Shown piece by piece: positions 33,895 to 47,100 of a stretch of DNA of 64,000 bases. The DNA is taken from positions 18,248-82,247 of the forward strand of contig JAFGRO010000026.1 of the NCBI GenBank assembly GCA_016935095.1, given 5' to 3'. The DNA comes from Candidatus Woesearchaeota archaeon. GTDB lineage: Archaea; Nanobdellota; Nanobdellia; Woesearchaeales; GW2011-AR15. Positions within the stretch are counted from its first letter, which is position 1; each line of letters starts with the position of its first letter. The notes beneath the pieces are model-generated. The model was not told where the DNA came from and searched no databases. It saw only the letters and a list, made by a program, of their open reading frames with translations. A program made the translations under genes and the position numbers.

Positions 33895-34516
33895 TTTTTC
33901 TCTTTTTTAATTATATTTATTTTTTCTCTGTATTTAATTCTTTCGCTATGAAAAAGACTATACCCCGGCTGCATAATTTGTCTAATTTTTTTGATTATTT
34001 TTCTTAAATTACCAAACTATATAAATTTTATTATATTTTATCCCTTTTTTATAATCCAGGGATAATTTTTATAATAGTTGTTAATAAAAAAGGTTAAAAA
34101 AACAACAATTTTAGCTATTGACTCTAAATTAGAAATATATGTCCTGAATAAATAAATTTGCCATGTTCTTTAAGAGCCGTGTTCTTAATAATTAGAGTTT
34201 TTATTTTTACTCTCTAGTAACTGGAAAAATTTATATAGTATTTATTTTTGATTTTAATGCAGGGGAGTGATTTTATTACATGATTAAATTTAACTAGAAG
34301 GGAGAATATTTTTTTGCTTTGTTTTCTATACAAAAAATTTATATATTAAATGTTTATAGATATAAAATTATATCTTTTTTGATATAATTGATTGTTGTTT
34401 TCGTTGAAATAAAAGAAAATTTTATATATGATTTAATTCAATTAATTTGAATATAATATTATACTTAAAAAAATATAATAATCTGGAAGGATAGTTGTGT
34501 GTAAAGAGGGCAGGAA
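33895..34516. other. Gene-poor AT-rich regulatory region
   Basis: This 620-base gap holds no credible gene. It contains an inverted repeat TTATCCCT-N12-AGGGATAA (34038-34065), several TATA-like boxes (about 34230, 34330, 34421-34430 and 34471-34480), an inverted repeat ATTCAA-N5-TTGAAT (34436-34452), and a six-codon frame at 34280 behind AGGGGAG that may be chance. The density of boxes suggests several promoters serving the divergent genes on either side. Confidence 0.5.
34471..34509 (+). promoter_or_regulatory. Promoter and ribosome binding site of the winged-helix gene
   Basis: AAATATAATA (34471-34480) is a TATA-like box about 25 bases before a likely transcription start near 34500. AAAGAGGG (34502-34509) is a ribosome binding site seven bases before an ATT codon at 34517 and far from any AUG, GUG or UUG in frame. 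Confidence 0.45.
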
Positions 34517-35116
34517 ATTACAGTAGTCAGAAAAGACCTGGAACAGGAAATAATATCGCTTTTTAATAGAGACGTCACTATTCAATTGAGCATTAACCAG
34601 ATTTCTAAAAAATTAAAAAAAGCATATCCCTATATAAATAAAAAGGTGATGGAATTTGTTAAACAGGGCATTCTTAAAAAGATAGCTGTCGGAAGGTCTT
34701 ATCTATGTTCTCTGAACTTAAAAAATGAGAAAGCAATTGTTTTATTGGCACTGAATGAGATAAATAAAAGAAATGTCTATCTGAAACAGGAGAATAATCT
34801 TAATATTGAAAAAATCTATGAAATAAAAAAAAGATTTAAGATATATACAATTCTTTTTTCACTGAATAAACTAATTTTTGTCCTTGACTATATTAATGAT
34901 AAGGATGCAATAATTAACCAGTTTCCTTCTGTAAAAAAATTTGATCCTATTTTTTTTGATAAAACGGCCTTTCACAGGGAATTAATCTCAAATAAGACTA
35001 TTTTAGAAAAACATGTCATAATTTATGCTTTTGAAAAATATTATGAAATAATACAGGAGATTGAGGAGGAGCTGTTCATTAAATACAGCCCCCTTTACAC
35101 ACAAAAATCCACGTAG
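34517..35116 (+). CDS. Winged helix-turn-helix regulator with probable non-AUG (ATT) start
   Basis: The frame is open from 34505 and the first standard start, a TTG at 34586, would cut off the first helix of the fold and has no ribosome binding site. Starting at ATT 34517 gives about 199 residues whose N-terminus (VVRKDLEQEIISLFNRD, then SINQISKKLKKAYPYINKKVMEFVKQGILKK) is a complete winged helix-turn-helix of the MarR/ArsR kind. The C-terminal part (about 90-199) is an alpha/beta region of unknown role. It lies just upstream of the 5808-residue surface-protein gene in the same direction and may control it. If ATT is not used, a sequencing error or a truncated protein would be needed. Confidence 0.65.
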   Translation: MTVVRKDLEQEIISLFNRDVTIQLSINQISKKLKKAYPYINKKVMEFVKQGILKKIAVGRSYLCSLNLKNEKAIVLLALNEINKRNVYLKQENNLNIEKIYEIKKRFKIYTILFSLNKLIFVLDYINDKDAIINQFPSVKKFDPIFFDKTAFHRELISNKTILEKHVIIYAFEKYYEIIQEIEEELFIKYSPLYTQKST

Positions 35117-35154
35117 AATCAGATAAACTGTATTAGCCACGTAAACACAACACA

Positions 35155-38100
35155 ATGAAGAGGAAAAAAGTAGTTTTAGTACTAGAACTTATTTTATTAG
35201 TGTTTTTAATAGGATTAAGTGTATCTTCAGAATCAGGTTTAGTCCATACAGATAAATCAGAATACTTTATAGGGGAAAAAGTAAATATTAAAATTAGTCT
35301 GCATAATCTGACAGATACAAGATTAAGGATAGTTAACAGGGAAAAAACATACCAGTACTTTAATCCAGGAGAAAGTACCTTTTATATTCCTAAAATCAAA
35401 GGGACTCATGTAATTGAACTTTATAGACTCTCTTCTATGCTGGACAGCACTAATTTTTTTGTAATATCTAATGAACCTGACAGCAAAAACGCATCGAGCC
35501 AGAATAATTCCTCTCTTTCTGCTGAAACTTATGAAAATGAAACTGTTGGGGAGACTGAAGAATATCTAGAAGAAAACATAACTAAAGAATTACCACTACA
35601 TGAGGAAAACGGGACAGAAGAAAAAGCTCCTGTTATAACACTGGACAGGCAGGATTATGAGTTCGGAGAAACAGTCTTAATTAAGTTGGATTTAACACAT
35701 TTTGAAGATACGGGAAAACTAAAATTACGCATAATCTCTGCTCACTCTATTTACAACTTTTTTAGTACTCTGACCAATGAAATAAAATTCACACCGAAAA
35801 ATCCTGGCGAGTATGAGCTACAATTATTTTATGAAACTAAGTTATTTGAAAGTGAATCCTTCAGAATTTTGGGAGAAAAAGTTTTATGGGAAAATGAAAC
35901 AATTGATGAACCAGAAGATACTGAAATTGTTGATGCTGGTACTAAGGAAGATGATGTTTATGCTGTAGTTGAAACAGGGGAAAATATTTCTACAGGAGTT
36001 CCTGAAGAAAGAGAGGACATTGTGCTTGCGCAAGACAATAAAACAGAGGTGATTATCACCTCAAGGTCACAGATAAAAATCAGGGAGCCTGTTAAATGGA
36101 AAAAATCAGTAAAAACCAGAGAATTAAAAAGCTTTAACCTTGAGCTGCATAAAGATTCTCAGGAGATTACTGTTAAAAAAATTATCAACAATGAGGAAGA
36201 GAGCATACAGCCAGTTATTATTAAACATGGCCCACAATTATCAATTAAGAATTTAAGATCCATTGAAGATATAAACAACCTTGTCTTAAGCTTGTTATTC
36301 CCTGAAGAGGAGAAGGAAAGCATAAGCGTTGTGTTAGCAGAAAATGCAACGGAATATCTGGTTGAATATTACACAGAATCTCCTGTAGTTATAGAAGAGG
36401 ATGTGGGCTATGCTAAACGCGTTAGTATATCTGCTCCTGATGAACTTAATTATACAAATGTTATTTCTTACACAAATATTCCTGAAATTTTAACCATTGA
36501 ACAAAGCGAGGGTATTAAAATATACTGGGTAGAAAATAATACTTATATTGAGTATAAAGCATCAGATTTAGATAAAGATGGTATGCTTGATTATGTTGAA
36601 TGGATAACACCTCATTTATCAGAGCAGACATTTGAAATTTCTTTATTAATATTAAATGTGCAAAGCTATCCCAATGTGGGTGGCAACTGGACAGTAATGT
36701 TTGAGACAGTTGGCAGGGCAAATTTAACAATAACTGCAATAGACGGGACTAAATGGAGTAATATTAATATAAGTGAAGATAAGGATTTGAAATTTTTAGA
36801 AGTTAAGTGCGGCAACCAGGTATTAGATTATGAATGGATAAATAACTCTGTTCATGTACAGGATTATGAATGTGATGAGACAGGATATGAAATCAGTAAA
36901 GTATTGACAGGAGGAAATCACCATCTTATGTTTGAATTCGGCTCAGAAGTTGAGTTTGCGCATAATGATGCTGTCTTCGGAGTGATGTTATTTTGGAACG
37001 AGACAAGTGATGCGCCATCAGGCTGGAGTTGTGTGTCATGCAACCCGGGAGATCCATTCTACCAGAGATTTCCAAGAGGAAGTGATAATTATGGAGGAAC
37101 AGGCGGTGCAACTAATCACACTCACACAATAAGCTTAGTTAGTCATACACAGGGAGCTACTCAGAATGTAGGAGGTAGTGATAGCCAAAAATCATCTAAT
37201 ACCCATATACATCCAACAATAAGTTCAACGACAGTTACCCCAGGTACAAATATTCCTGTATTCAGAAATTTAAAAATTATCAGATATGACGGAGGCACTC
37301 CGGATGTAATTCCGGCAGGAGCTATTGCAATATTTAATGATACAATTCCCTCAGGATGGACAAGGTTTGCAGACCAGGATAATTATTTTGTAAGAGGTGA
37401 AGGTAATTTTAGCACAGGCGGCTCAAATACACACACACACGATGTTTCATATACTTTGGATGCATCTTCAGATACAGCTCTTGGTGCAGCTACTGGTCCT
37501 TCGATTGCTAATGCCTATCACACGCATTCTGTATCTGATAATAGTGCCAGCGCTTCTAATGTTCCTCCTTTTATTGAAGTAGTTTTTGCCAGGGCAGATT
37601 CAGATACAAGTGTTCCATTTGGGATGATTGCAATGTTAAATGCAACACCTGATGCAGATTGGATAGTAATTTCTGAAAACGGCGATGAATATTATGAAAG
37701 ATTTATAATTGGCAATTCGACTTATGGTGATAAAGGGGGCAGTTCAACAAATACCCATCCTAATCTGTCATCCATAACAAGTGGTCCAAGCTCAACAACT
37801 GATGATCAGACTGGAAGCACAGGTATGGCAGATGACGCTCATACACACAATGTAACTATTTCATTTTCAGCAGATACAAGCCTGCCACCTTATATTGATG
37901 TTTTATTTGGATATCTTGCAGATACAACAGGCCCTACTACAATTCTTGACAAACCCTCGGATGGACAGGCAGTCGGTAATACTACTTTTGTGGTTAATGC
38001 AAGTGTTACTGATGCTTATTCAGATGTTGATACTGTTATTTTTGAATACAGGGAAAATCCAAGCTATTCATGGACATTTGCGTGCTCTGATGCTGGTGAT

Positions 38101-41100
38101 AGGCCACCATACGAATGCACATGGGATTTATCTGGTCTGCCTGATGGAGATCAATACCAGTTAAGGGCATATGCAAATGATACTTTAGGAAATATAGGAA
38201 ATACAGATACTCACATAAATATTAAAGTTGGTAATACCCCTACTGTTGGAATAACAAGCTGTTTTGTAGAAGGTTCTGGCTGGGTTAACTGTACTACAAT
38301 TGTTTATGCGGATGTCATTGATAGTGTCAGGACATCCTGCTCACCTTCAATAGGCGTTATAAAAAATGTTTCCTTTATACTGAAGAATATTGATGATAAT
38401 AAAATATTGTTTAATGTTACAACTACAGACAATAGTACAGGGTATTGGGAATATAATCTGACAGATGTAGCTATATATGATTCCGGGTCTTTTAATTTGA
38501 ATGTTATTTGTAGAGAAAATTCAGAGGGAACAGATAATATTGGTTGGGTAATTCCTTTTGGGACATTGTCTGTGCAATTAATTAACCCTTCTTCTGATAG
38601 AAGTGTGGTTCAGAATTCAACATTTAATTTTTCATCTCTTGTTAGCTGTACAGGCGGTGAGTGCGCTGATGAAAATGCAACAATTATGCTGCAAGAGCCT
38701 AGTTTTGATGGAATATTTTTCCTTTTCTGGAGCGGGGCATCAGATGCACCTTCAGGCTGGACATGCGCCTCATGCGACCCAGGTGATCCTTTTTATAATA
38801 ATTTTCCAAGAGGAAGTGAAACTTATGGAGGAACAGGCGGCAGCTCATATCACACTCACTCAATAAGTTATGTAAGCGAAACATCAGGTGCAACAGCAAC
38901 TGCTGGAACAGGCGCAACAGCAGTAGCTACAGGAGCTCATGATCACAGCAGTATAACTTCTGAAATAGTGTCTAATGAATCAAATTTACCTTCATACAGG
39001 AATTTAAAAATAATCCAATACAACGGTATGCCGTCTGTTATTCCTGAAGGTGCAATTGCAGTATTTAACACAAGCACGCTTCCAGGCGGCTGGACAAGGT
39101 ATTCAGCACAGGATGATTATTTTATAAGAGGAGGGGGAGATACAACTACAGGGGGATCTAACACACATGACCATGATGTATCTTATACTCTTCCTGATGC
39201 AGGAGATGATATTTCAAGAGGAGGTGCAGACGGTGCGGTTGCGGATGATGCACATACACATACTGTAAGTGATACTAGTGCCAGCGCGGAAAATGTTCCT
39301 CCTTATATTGAAGTAGTATTAGCAAGAGCTGATTCAAGCACATTAAAGCCAGAGGGGATGATTGCAATGTTTAGTGCTTCTCCTTCAAATTCATCATGGA
39401 CAGTAATATCTGCAAATGGGCAGGAATTTTACCAGAGGTTTTTAGTAGGCAATTCAACTTATGGGGATACAGGCGGCAACTCTTCTCATACACATCCAAA
39501 TTTAGGGTCAACAACAACTGTTTCAAGTTCTACTGCTGAAGCAACAGGTGCAGGTTCTTCAGTTGCATCTCCTGCACACACTCATGATGTGACAGTTTCA
39601 TTTTCAACAGATACAAACCTTCCGCCGTATATTGATGTAATATTTGCTTATTACGATGCTGGAATAGGTGTTATTCCAATGAGCTTTGCTGTTCCTTTTT
39701 GGACGCCTTCAGATAATCCCCAGGATCCAGGATATAATTATTGCCTTGCTAATATGAGCTCTGGAGACTCCTGCCCGGTTTCATGGCTGGTTAATGCAAC
39801 AGGTGAAATAAATTCAACCTGGGGATTCTATGTATCAGCTATTCCGCTTAATTATTCAGGCAATATTTCCGTTGCTGAGTCTTCCAGAGTAAATATTACT
39901 ATAGTTGATATGCTGAGACCAACAATACATGAAATTCAATGCCAGGAGGATGGTGCTACCTGGGGTGAGTGCAGCAATGTTTTATATTCAGATAATTTGA
40001 CAAGAGTCAGAGTAAATTGTACTGTTGATGAAGGAACTATTAATTCTGCAAACTTTACGCTGGAAAATCTGGATGATTCTTATACTTTTTTCAGTAATGC
40101 AACAACATATAATAGCGGGGACTGGTGGATATTTAATAATTCTGATTTAACAATAACCGATTCAGGAACATTTAGACTTACAGTTATTTGCAGTGATGAT
40201 AATTCGATAACTGAAACAGATAATGTTGAATGGATAGTTCCCTGGGGAACTTTAACAGCACAATTAATCAGTCCAAATTCAAATACAAATGTAACAAGAA
40301 ACCAGTTCTTTAATTTCACATCCAGAGTTACATGTACAGGAGGGGAATGCGGTTATGTTAATGCTACACTGGACCCTTATGTTGGTGATTGGTGGAATAG
40401 TTCTTATACGTCCAGAAAAGAAATAAACATAACAAATTCCGGCTCTGTTTTAACAGATTTTCCTGCATACCTTAATGTCGCTTACGACGATGATATGCAG
40501 GCTGATTATGATGATTTAAGATTCATAAATGAAAGTTGCGGGACTAATGGATCATTATTAAGTTATGAAATTGAATATTATAACAGTACAAAAGCAGATA
40601 TCTGGATTAAAATCCCGAATCTAGCAGTAGGAACAACCTCTATATGCATGTACTATGGAAACTCAACTGTCAGTTCAGGACAGAATGTTGTAAATGTCTG
40701 GGATGCCAACTATGCAAGCATATATCACTTAAACCATACGTCTGGAGATGCTATTGATACTAAAGGTTTCATGGATGCAACAAATAATCTTGGTGGAAGT
40801 TCTGATCCAGATGTAATGGGTATTGTTGGAAGGGGAGATTATTTTGGAGGAGATGGTATTCTTACAGTGACTGACTGGATGTTAAGTGCCACAAACGGCA
40901 CTGATCATACTTATTGTGCTTGGGTGAGATACACTAGTACTGGTGACATGACGATAATAGAGGATGGGGGACTGTCATATGGAGATGGGATAGGTGCAAC
41001 AGGCGGTAATTTAAGATATGCAGAAAGCAATGCTCCAACTCAAGTAGACAGTCCTAGTACATATAATGATGATAATTGGCATTATATATGTGGTGTGGAA

Positions 41101-44100
41101 GCTGTGGGTGGAGCCACTATGATCCTTTATGTAGATGGAGAAGAAGTTAACACAGGTAGCGATGATGCTCAGTATGGAAATGATGATGGTGCAATAGGCG
41201 GTACAAATAATGATGATCCTGTGTTTGATGAAGGATCACCTGCCACTAACCACTTCATTGGTTACCTTGATGAAATCAGGTTGTCTTATGATGAAAGAAG
41301 TGCTGATTGGATTAACATGAGTTATCAGGTTGTTGTAAATCAGGCAAGCTTTGTTTTATTTGGTAGTGAAGAGGATTATACAGGGGCAGGAGGAGGGAAG
41401 AATATAATTCCAATGAATTCAGGTAGTCCTTTCTACACTATATCAGATAATCCCATGCTGTCAAACTTTACAGCATGCCTGGGGAATATGACAGACGGCA
41501 AAACATGCGATACTACATGGGAGGTTAATGCAACAGGAGCAGCAGATACAACCTATGAGTTTTATGTAACATATGCATCAATGAACTACTCATCAAATGT
41601 AAGTGCAGTTAATACCACTATAATAAACATTACAATTATAGATAACATAGCGCCTGTTGTTGATTCAGTTTCAATTACACCTGAAATGCCAGGTGTAAAC
41701 CAGGATTTAAACTGTACATTTACAATAACAGATGCTTCTCCATTAGATGTATTAACAGCCAATATGAGCTGGTATAAAGCTGGTGTTTTATCATATTCAG
41801 AAATTGTAAGTTCAAGTAGCGGAGTTGAAACTTATGCTGTTCTTGGTTCAGGAAACACATCAAACAATGATGTATGGCACTGCGGAGTAACACCCTATGA
41901 CCAGATGGCATATGGAACGCAGGTAAATTCCTCAACAGTTACAGTGTTGGCATCCCAGCCGCCGGTAATTAACCAGGTCCAGTGCCAGGAGAACTGGACA
42001 ACATGGGTAGATTGCTCAAATATAATTTATTCAGATATACTGACAGCAGTACAGGTAGACTGTACAGATCCAGATGGCTATATTATAAATGCGACATTTA
42101 ATCTGACAAATCTGGATGATTCTTATACTTTTTTCAGTAATGCAACAACATATAATAGCGGGAACTGGTGGATATTTAATAATTCTGATTTAACAATAAC
42201 TGATTCAGGAACATTTATCCTTAATGTTGCTTGTAGTGATAATACTTCTGTAACAGCAACAGATACTGTGGAATGGACACTTCCCTGGGGAACTTTAACA
42301 GCACAATTAATCAGCCCAAACACAAATACAAATGTAACAAGAAATCGTTTTTTTAATTTCACATCCAGAGTCATATGTACAGGAGGGGAATGCGGTTATG
42401 CAAATGCAATATTAGATCCGCATTCTGCAGATTCAGAAGACAATAATCACGAGAAAGTAATAATAGAAAATAATGCAGGATTAATTTCAATAAACACAAA
42501 TAAGAGTCTATATCATAGAGGTGAGCCGGCATTAATCTATATAGTTGTGCTTGATAAGCTTGGCCAGTTAATAACAGATGCTGACCTGGTAATAGAAATA
42601 ACCAAACCAGATGGCGAGCTCTATAATTTAGATGAAATAAAGCAGGATAATTCTGTGTACAATTTAGAGTATTCTGATACATCCCAGGAAGGAAATTATA
42701 TAATTAATGTCCAGGCTGGTTTTGAAGATGGAATAATTTCAGAATCAGCTTATTTTGTTGTAAAAGAAGATTATGAATTTGATATAATAAGGAATACACC
42801 GGTAACAACAGACCCATGGCAGGGTCCGTTTAAATCCTCAATCAACGTAATTTCATATACTGAATCAGGGCAATTTTCATTTAATGAGGTACTGCCTGAT
42901 AATTTTACAGTAACAGACAGAGGCGATGCTGATGAATCATTAAAAGATAATAAAATAATTCTGACATGGACAGGCCTTGAAAATAATTCAATTATCAGTT
43001 ATTCAGCATTACCTCCTTTACTTACTCCAATGAAATATGAGCTTGGTCCTTCATTCATACAATATGGCAATGAAATATTTTACGAAGCTAATCCTTGGAA
43101 TTTAGCAGTTGATCCGACACCATATGCACAGGATTGTGACGGACAGTTTAGGGAAACAACTCAGGATAGTTTTCCTGATGCTTGTGACGGAACTTATCCT
43201 TCTGCCTGTGGAGCAAGCGGTGACAGATTAACATGTAATGACGGGCAGACAGAAACACATGATGCATATTGGGATAATGAATGGGCTGGCGTGCGTATTT
43301 CAGCATATAATGATACCTGGACAAATTGTATTGAAGTTACCCAGGTTGAGCTTTGCTATGAATGGTGGCGAACAGCAGGTTTTGATGTTTGCCGTATAAG
43401 AGTTGATAATGATGGATGGTCAAGCCCGTCCAATGCAGTTACAAGTTGCCCGGGAACCAGTGCGAATCCAGGAGTTACATGTATAGATATTACTGCACTT
43501 GATGATTGGGACTGTGATAATTTTAATGGGGAAGGGACAGCAGCGCAGGTAGCAGCACAGGCACAGACCAATGATTACTCGTATAGGACACTTACAATAG
43601 ATGTATTGTATTTTGATGTGACATACACATCTGACGATCCGCCTGTTATTAGTTCACAATCTCCTGCAGCAAATTACTGGAATGATACGTTTGATCCATA
43701 TCCAATGACATTTACCTGCAACATAACAGATGATATTAATGTAACAGACATTTACTTATATATAACTAATAAATATAATCAGAGTTTTGGCTTAAGTGAC
43801 AGCTGCAGTGTTTCAGGCACAGAAGTTTCATGCAACTGGACAAAAGAATTGGCAAACGGGAATTATACATGGAACTGTCTGGCTTATGATTCTTTTGGTT
43901 ATTCAACCTGGGGTGAAAACAGGACTATACTGATTAATAACAGTTTAAGTAAGGGGATAATCCCAATGAACTCTGGTAGTCCTTTTTACACTATTTCTGA
44001 TAATCCAATGTTGTCTAATTTTACAGCTTGTCTAGCAAACATGACAGGCGGCAAGACATGCGATACAACATGGCAGGTAAATGCAACTGGTATTGCAAAT

Positions 44101-47100
44101 ACTACATGGGAGTTTTATGTAACTTATGCTTCTTTAAATTACTCAATAAATGTGAGTGATGCTCTCAGCTCAGTAATTAATATTACCATATTAGAGAACA
44201 TAGCGCCAGGTGTTGAATCTGTTTTATTAACTCCGCTGATTCCTGTATCATCAGATAATTTAAATTGTACATTCACTGTATCAGATGCTTCTCAATTGGA
44301 TGTTTTGACAGCTAATATTAGCTGGTATAAAAACGGTGTTTTAGATTATTCGGAGATTATCGGTGTGACAAACGGGGTTGAGAGCAGTCATTTTCTTGGC
44401 AGCGGAAATACGAGCATAGGTGATGTATGGCATTGCGGGGTAACACCTTATGACCAGGTGGAATATGGAGCACAGGTAAATTCCTCAACTGTATCCATCC
44501 TTGCAAGCAGGCCCCCTGAGATTAATCAAATCCTTTGTTTAAGAAACTACTCTACCTGGATAGATTGCTCAGATTTTGAATTTGGTGAAATATTTTCAGG
44601 GGTGCAGGCAAACTGCACCAGTGAAGAGCATTTTATAACAAATGTCACCTTTAATTTGACAAATATACCTGATTCATTTACTTATTTTAAAAACACTACA
44701 ACAAACAATAGTACTAACTGGTGGAGATATTATCAAAACATTACATTAAACAATTCAGGTGAATATCAGCTTTATGCAACATGCTTTGATTCCAATGGTT
44801 CAAATACAACCTCTTATGTTAATTGGAATTTGCCCTGGGGAACATTGGTTGCGAGCCTGGTTGATCCGGATGATGATATATCAGTACAATATAATGCTTT
44901 TTTCCCGTTTACAGCTCAAATAGCCTGCATAGGAGGAGAATGTGGCAATGTTGAAGCAGAACTTGACCCTGTAATTAATTGGTGGAATTGTAGTTTTGAT
45001 GCAAGAAAGGAAATTAATATAACTAATGTCGGTTCAATAGTATTGTCAGATTTCCCGCTTTATATAAATGTTACCTATGATTCAGATATGCAGGCGGACT
45101 ATGATGATTTAAGGTTTATTAATGGCAGTTGTAATGATGGACAGAGTCTATTATTAGACCATGAGATTGAAGATTATGATTCATCTCATGCTGATGTCTG
45201 GGTAAGAATACCCTCTCTTCCTGTAACAGGTGCAACAATCTGCATGTATTATAAAAATTCAGATGTGGGTTCAGGAGAGGATATGACCGGAGTCTGGGAT
45301 GGTAGTTATGATGCTGTCCACCACTTGCAGGAAACATCAGGGAACCATCAGGATAGCACTTCTGTGAACAATGATGCTACTGCAACAAGTGTAAGCACAG
45401 AGGGGGGCAATATTGGAATGATTGATGGAGCAGATGATTTTGATGACAGTAATACTGATTATGTGACTTTCACAACAACGGGGATGCGGGTTGCTGCTGG
45501 TACTATAAGCTTATGGGTGAACATGGATCATTCCTCTGTTTCAGACGACAGAAGTTATTTCTTTTCACACAGGACAGGCAGCGATAATAACAGGATTTAT
45601 ATATTTGAAGAAAGCGGAGTACTCTTCGTTGGTTTTGCCAATGTTTTCCAGAACAATATAGGTTACACAATAGATCCTGATGAATGGCATTATTATACTC
45701 TTAAATGGACAGGGGGAGCATGGGAGGTATTTGTGGATGGTGTATCAGAAGGAAGCGGATCAAACGCTGCACTTACAAGTATTGATACTAATTCACATTT
45801 GGGTGCATATTTATCATCTGATGAATGGCTCGACGGTATGATAGATGAATTCAGAATGTCAAATGTATCAAGAAGCGATGACTGGATAAACCAAAGCTAT
45901 CAGATGGTAGTTAACCAGGACAGTTTTATTATTTTTGGAAGTGAAGAACCCTATTCAAAAGGAACAATATCAACTCAGGAAGGAGCTACTCCTTTTTACA
46001 CAACTGATGCTAATCCACAGAATTACTCGCATGAAAGCTGTTTAGAGAACTTAATTAGTGGACAGACCTGTCAGGTAAGCTGGCAGGTCAATGCCACAGG
46101 AGAGGTTGGCTCAACACATGAATTTTTTGTTATATTTAATTTAACATCAAACCAGGCATATCTAGCAGATACTGAAACAGCCCATATTTACATTACAATT
46201 GAAGATGCTTCTGATGTTCCTCCTGTTGTTAGTCTTGTCTCTCCTGAGAATAATAATGTTACCAATAATCTAGTCGTGGTATTTAACTGCTCAGCAACTG
46301 ATAATTTGGGGTTGCAGAACATGACATTATATGCAAATTTTTCAGGAACATTTGAATCAAATGGCACAAATAGTATCAGCGGTACATCAAACTCAACTAC
46401 ATTTTCAAGAACACTGAATGATGGTGTTTATTCTTGGACCTGCCTTGGCTATGATACAGACGGGAATTATGACTGGGCAACTTCAAATTGGACATTAACT
46501 GTTGATACTACTAAACCTGCAATTAATTTAAGTGCGCCTCCTAATGGAGACAATTCTTATGAAGGCACCCAGTACTTTAATTTTACAGTTGCTGATAACT
46601 TAGATCCGGTTTTAGTCTGTAATATTACATTGGATTCAGGTGTTGCAGATGAGAATTTTGATGTGGATAGGGGTATCTTAACCTCAAGAACTATTGTTGG
46701 AATACCTCAGGGAACACATTACTGGAATATAAGCTGTATTGATAATGCAGGAAACTTAAATACAAGCGAGACATGGAATTTTTCTATAGTTGATATTGCA
46801 CCGAATGTAACTCTCATTACTCAGGACAATATTTCTCAAAGCAGCTCTTTAATCAATCTTCAATATAATGCAACAGACAATAATAATGTAACAGAAGCCA
46901 GGTTAATAATAAATGGAGAATTAAATGATACAGATACTCAGGTAGAGGATGGAACAGTTGAGACATTTACTGTAACAGGACTTGCTGAAGGCAGATATAA
47001 CTGGACAGTCAATGTTTCGGATATTAGTAATTTGACAGCACAGGCTCCTGTAAGATGGTTTATAATTGATAAAACCGCTCCGGCTATAAACTTAACCAAC

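Noticed and set aside
34280-34297. Six-codon frame behind AGGGGAG, possibly a leader peptide
   Set aside because: The spacing of 12 bases is long, the frame is too short to judge, and no attenuator-like structure follows.
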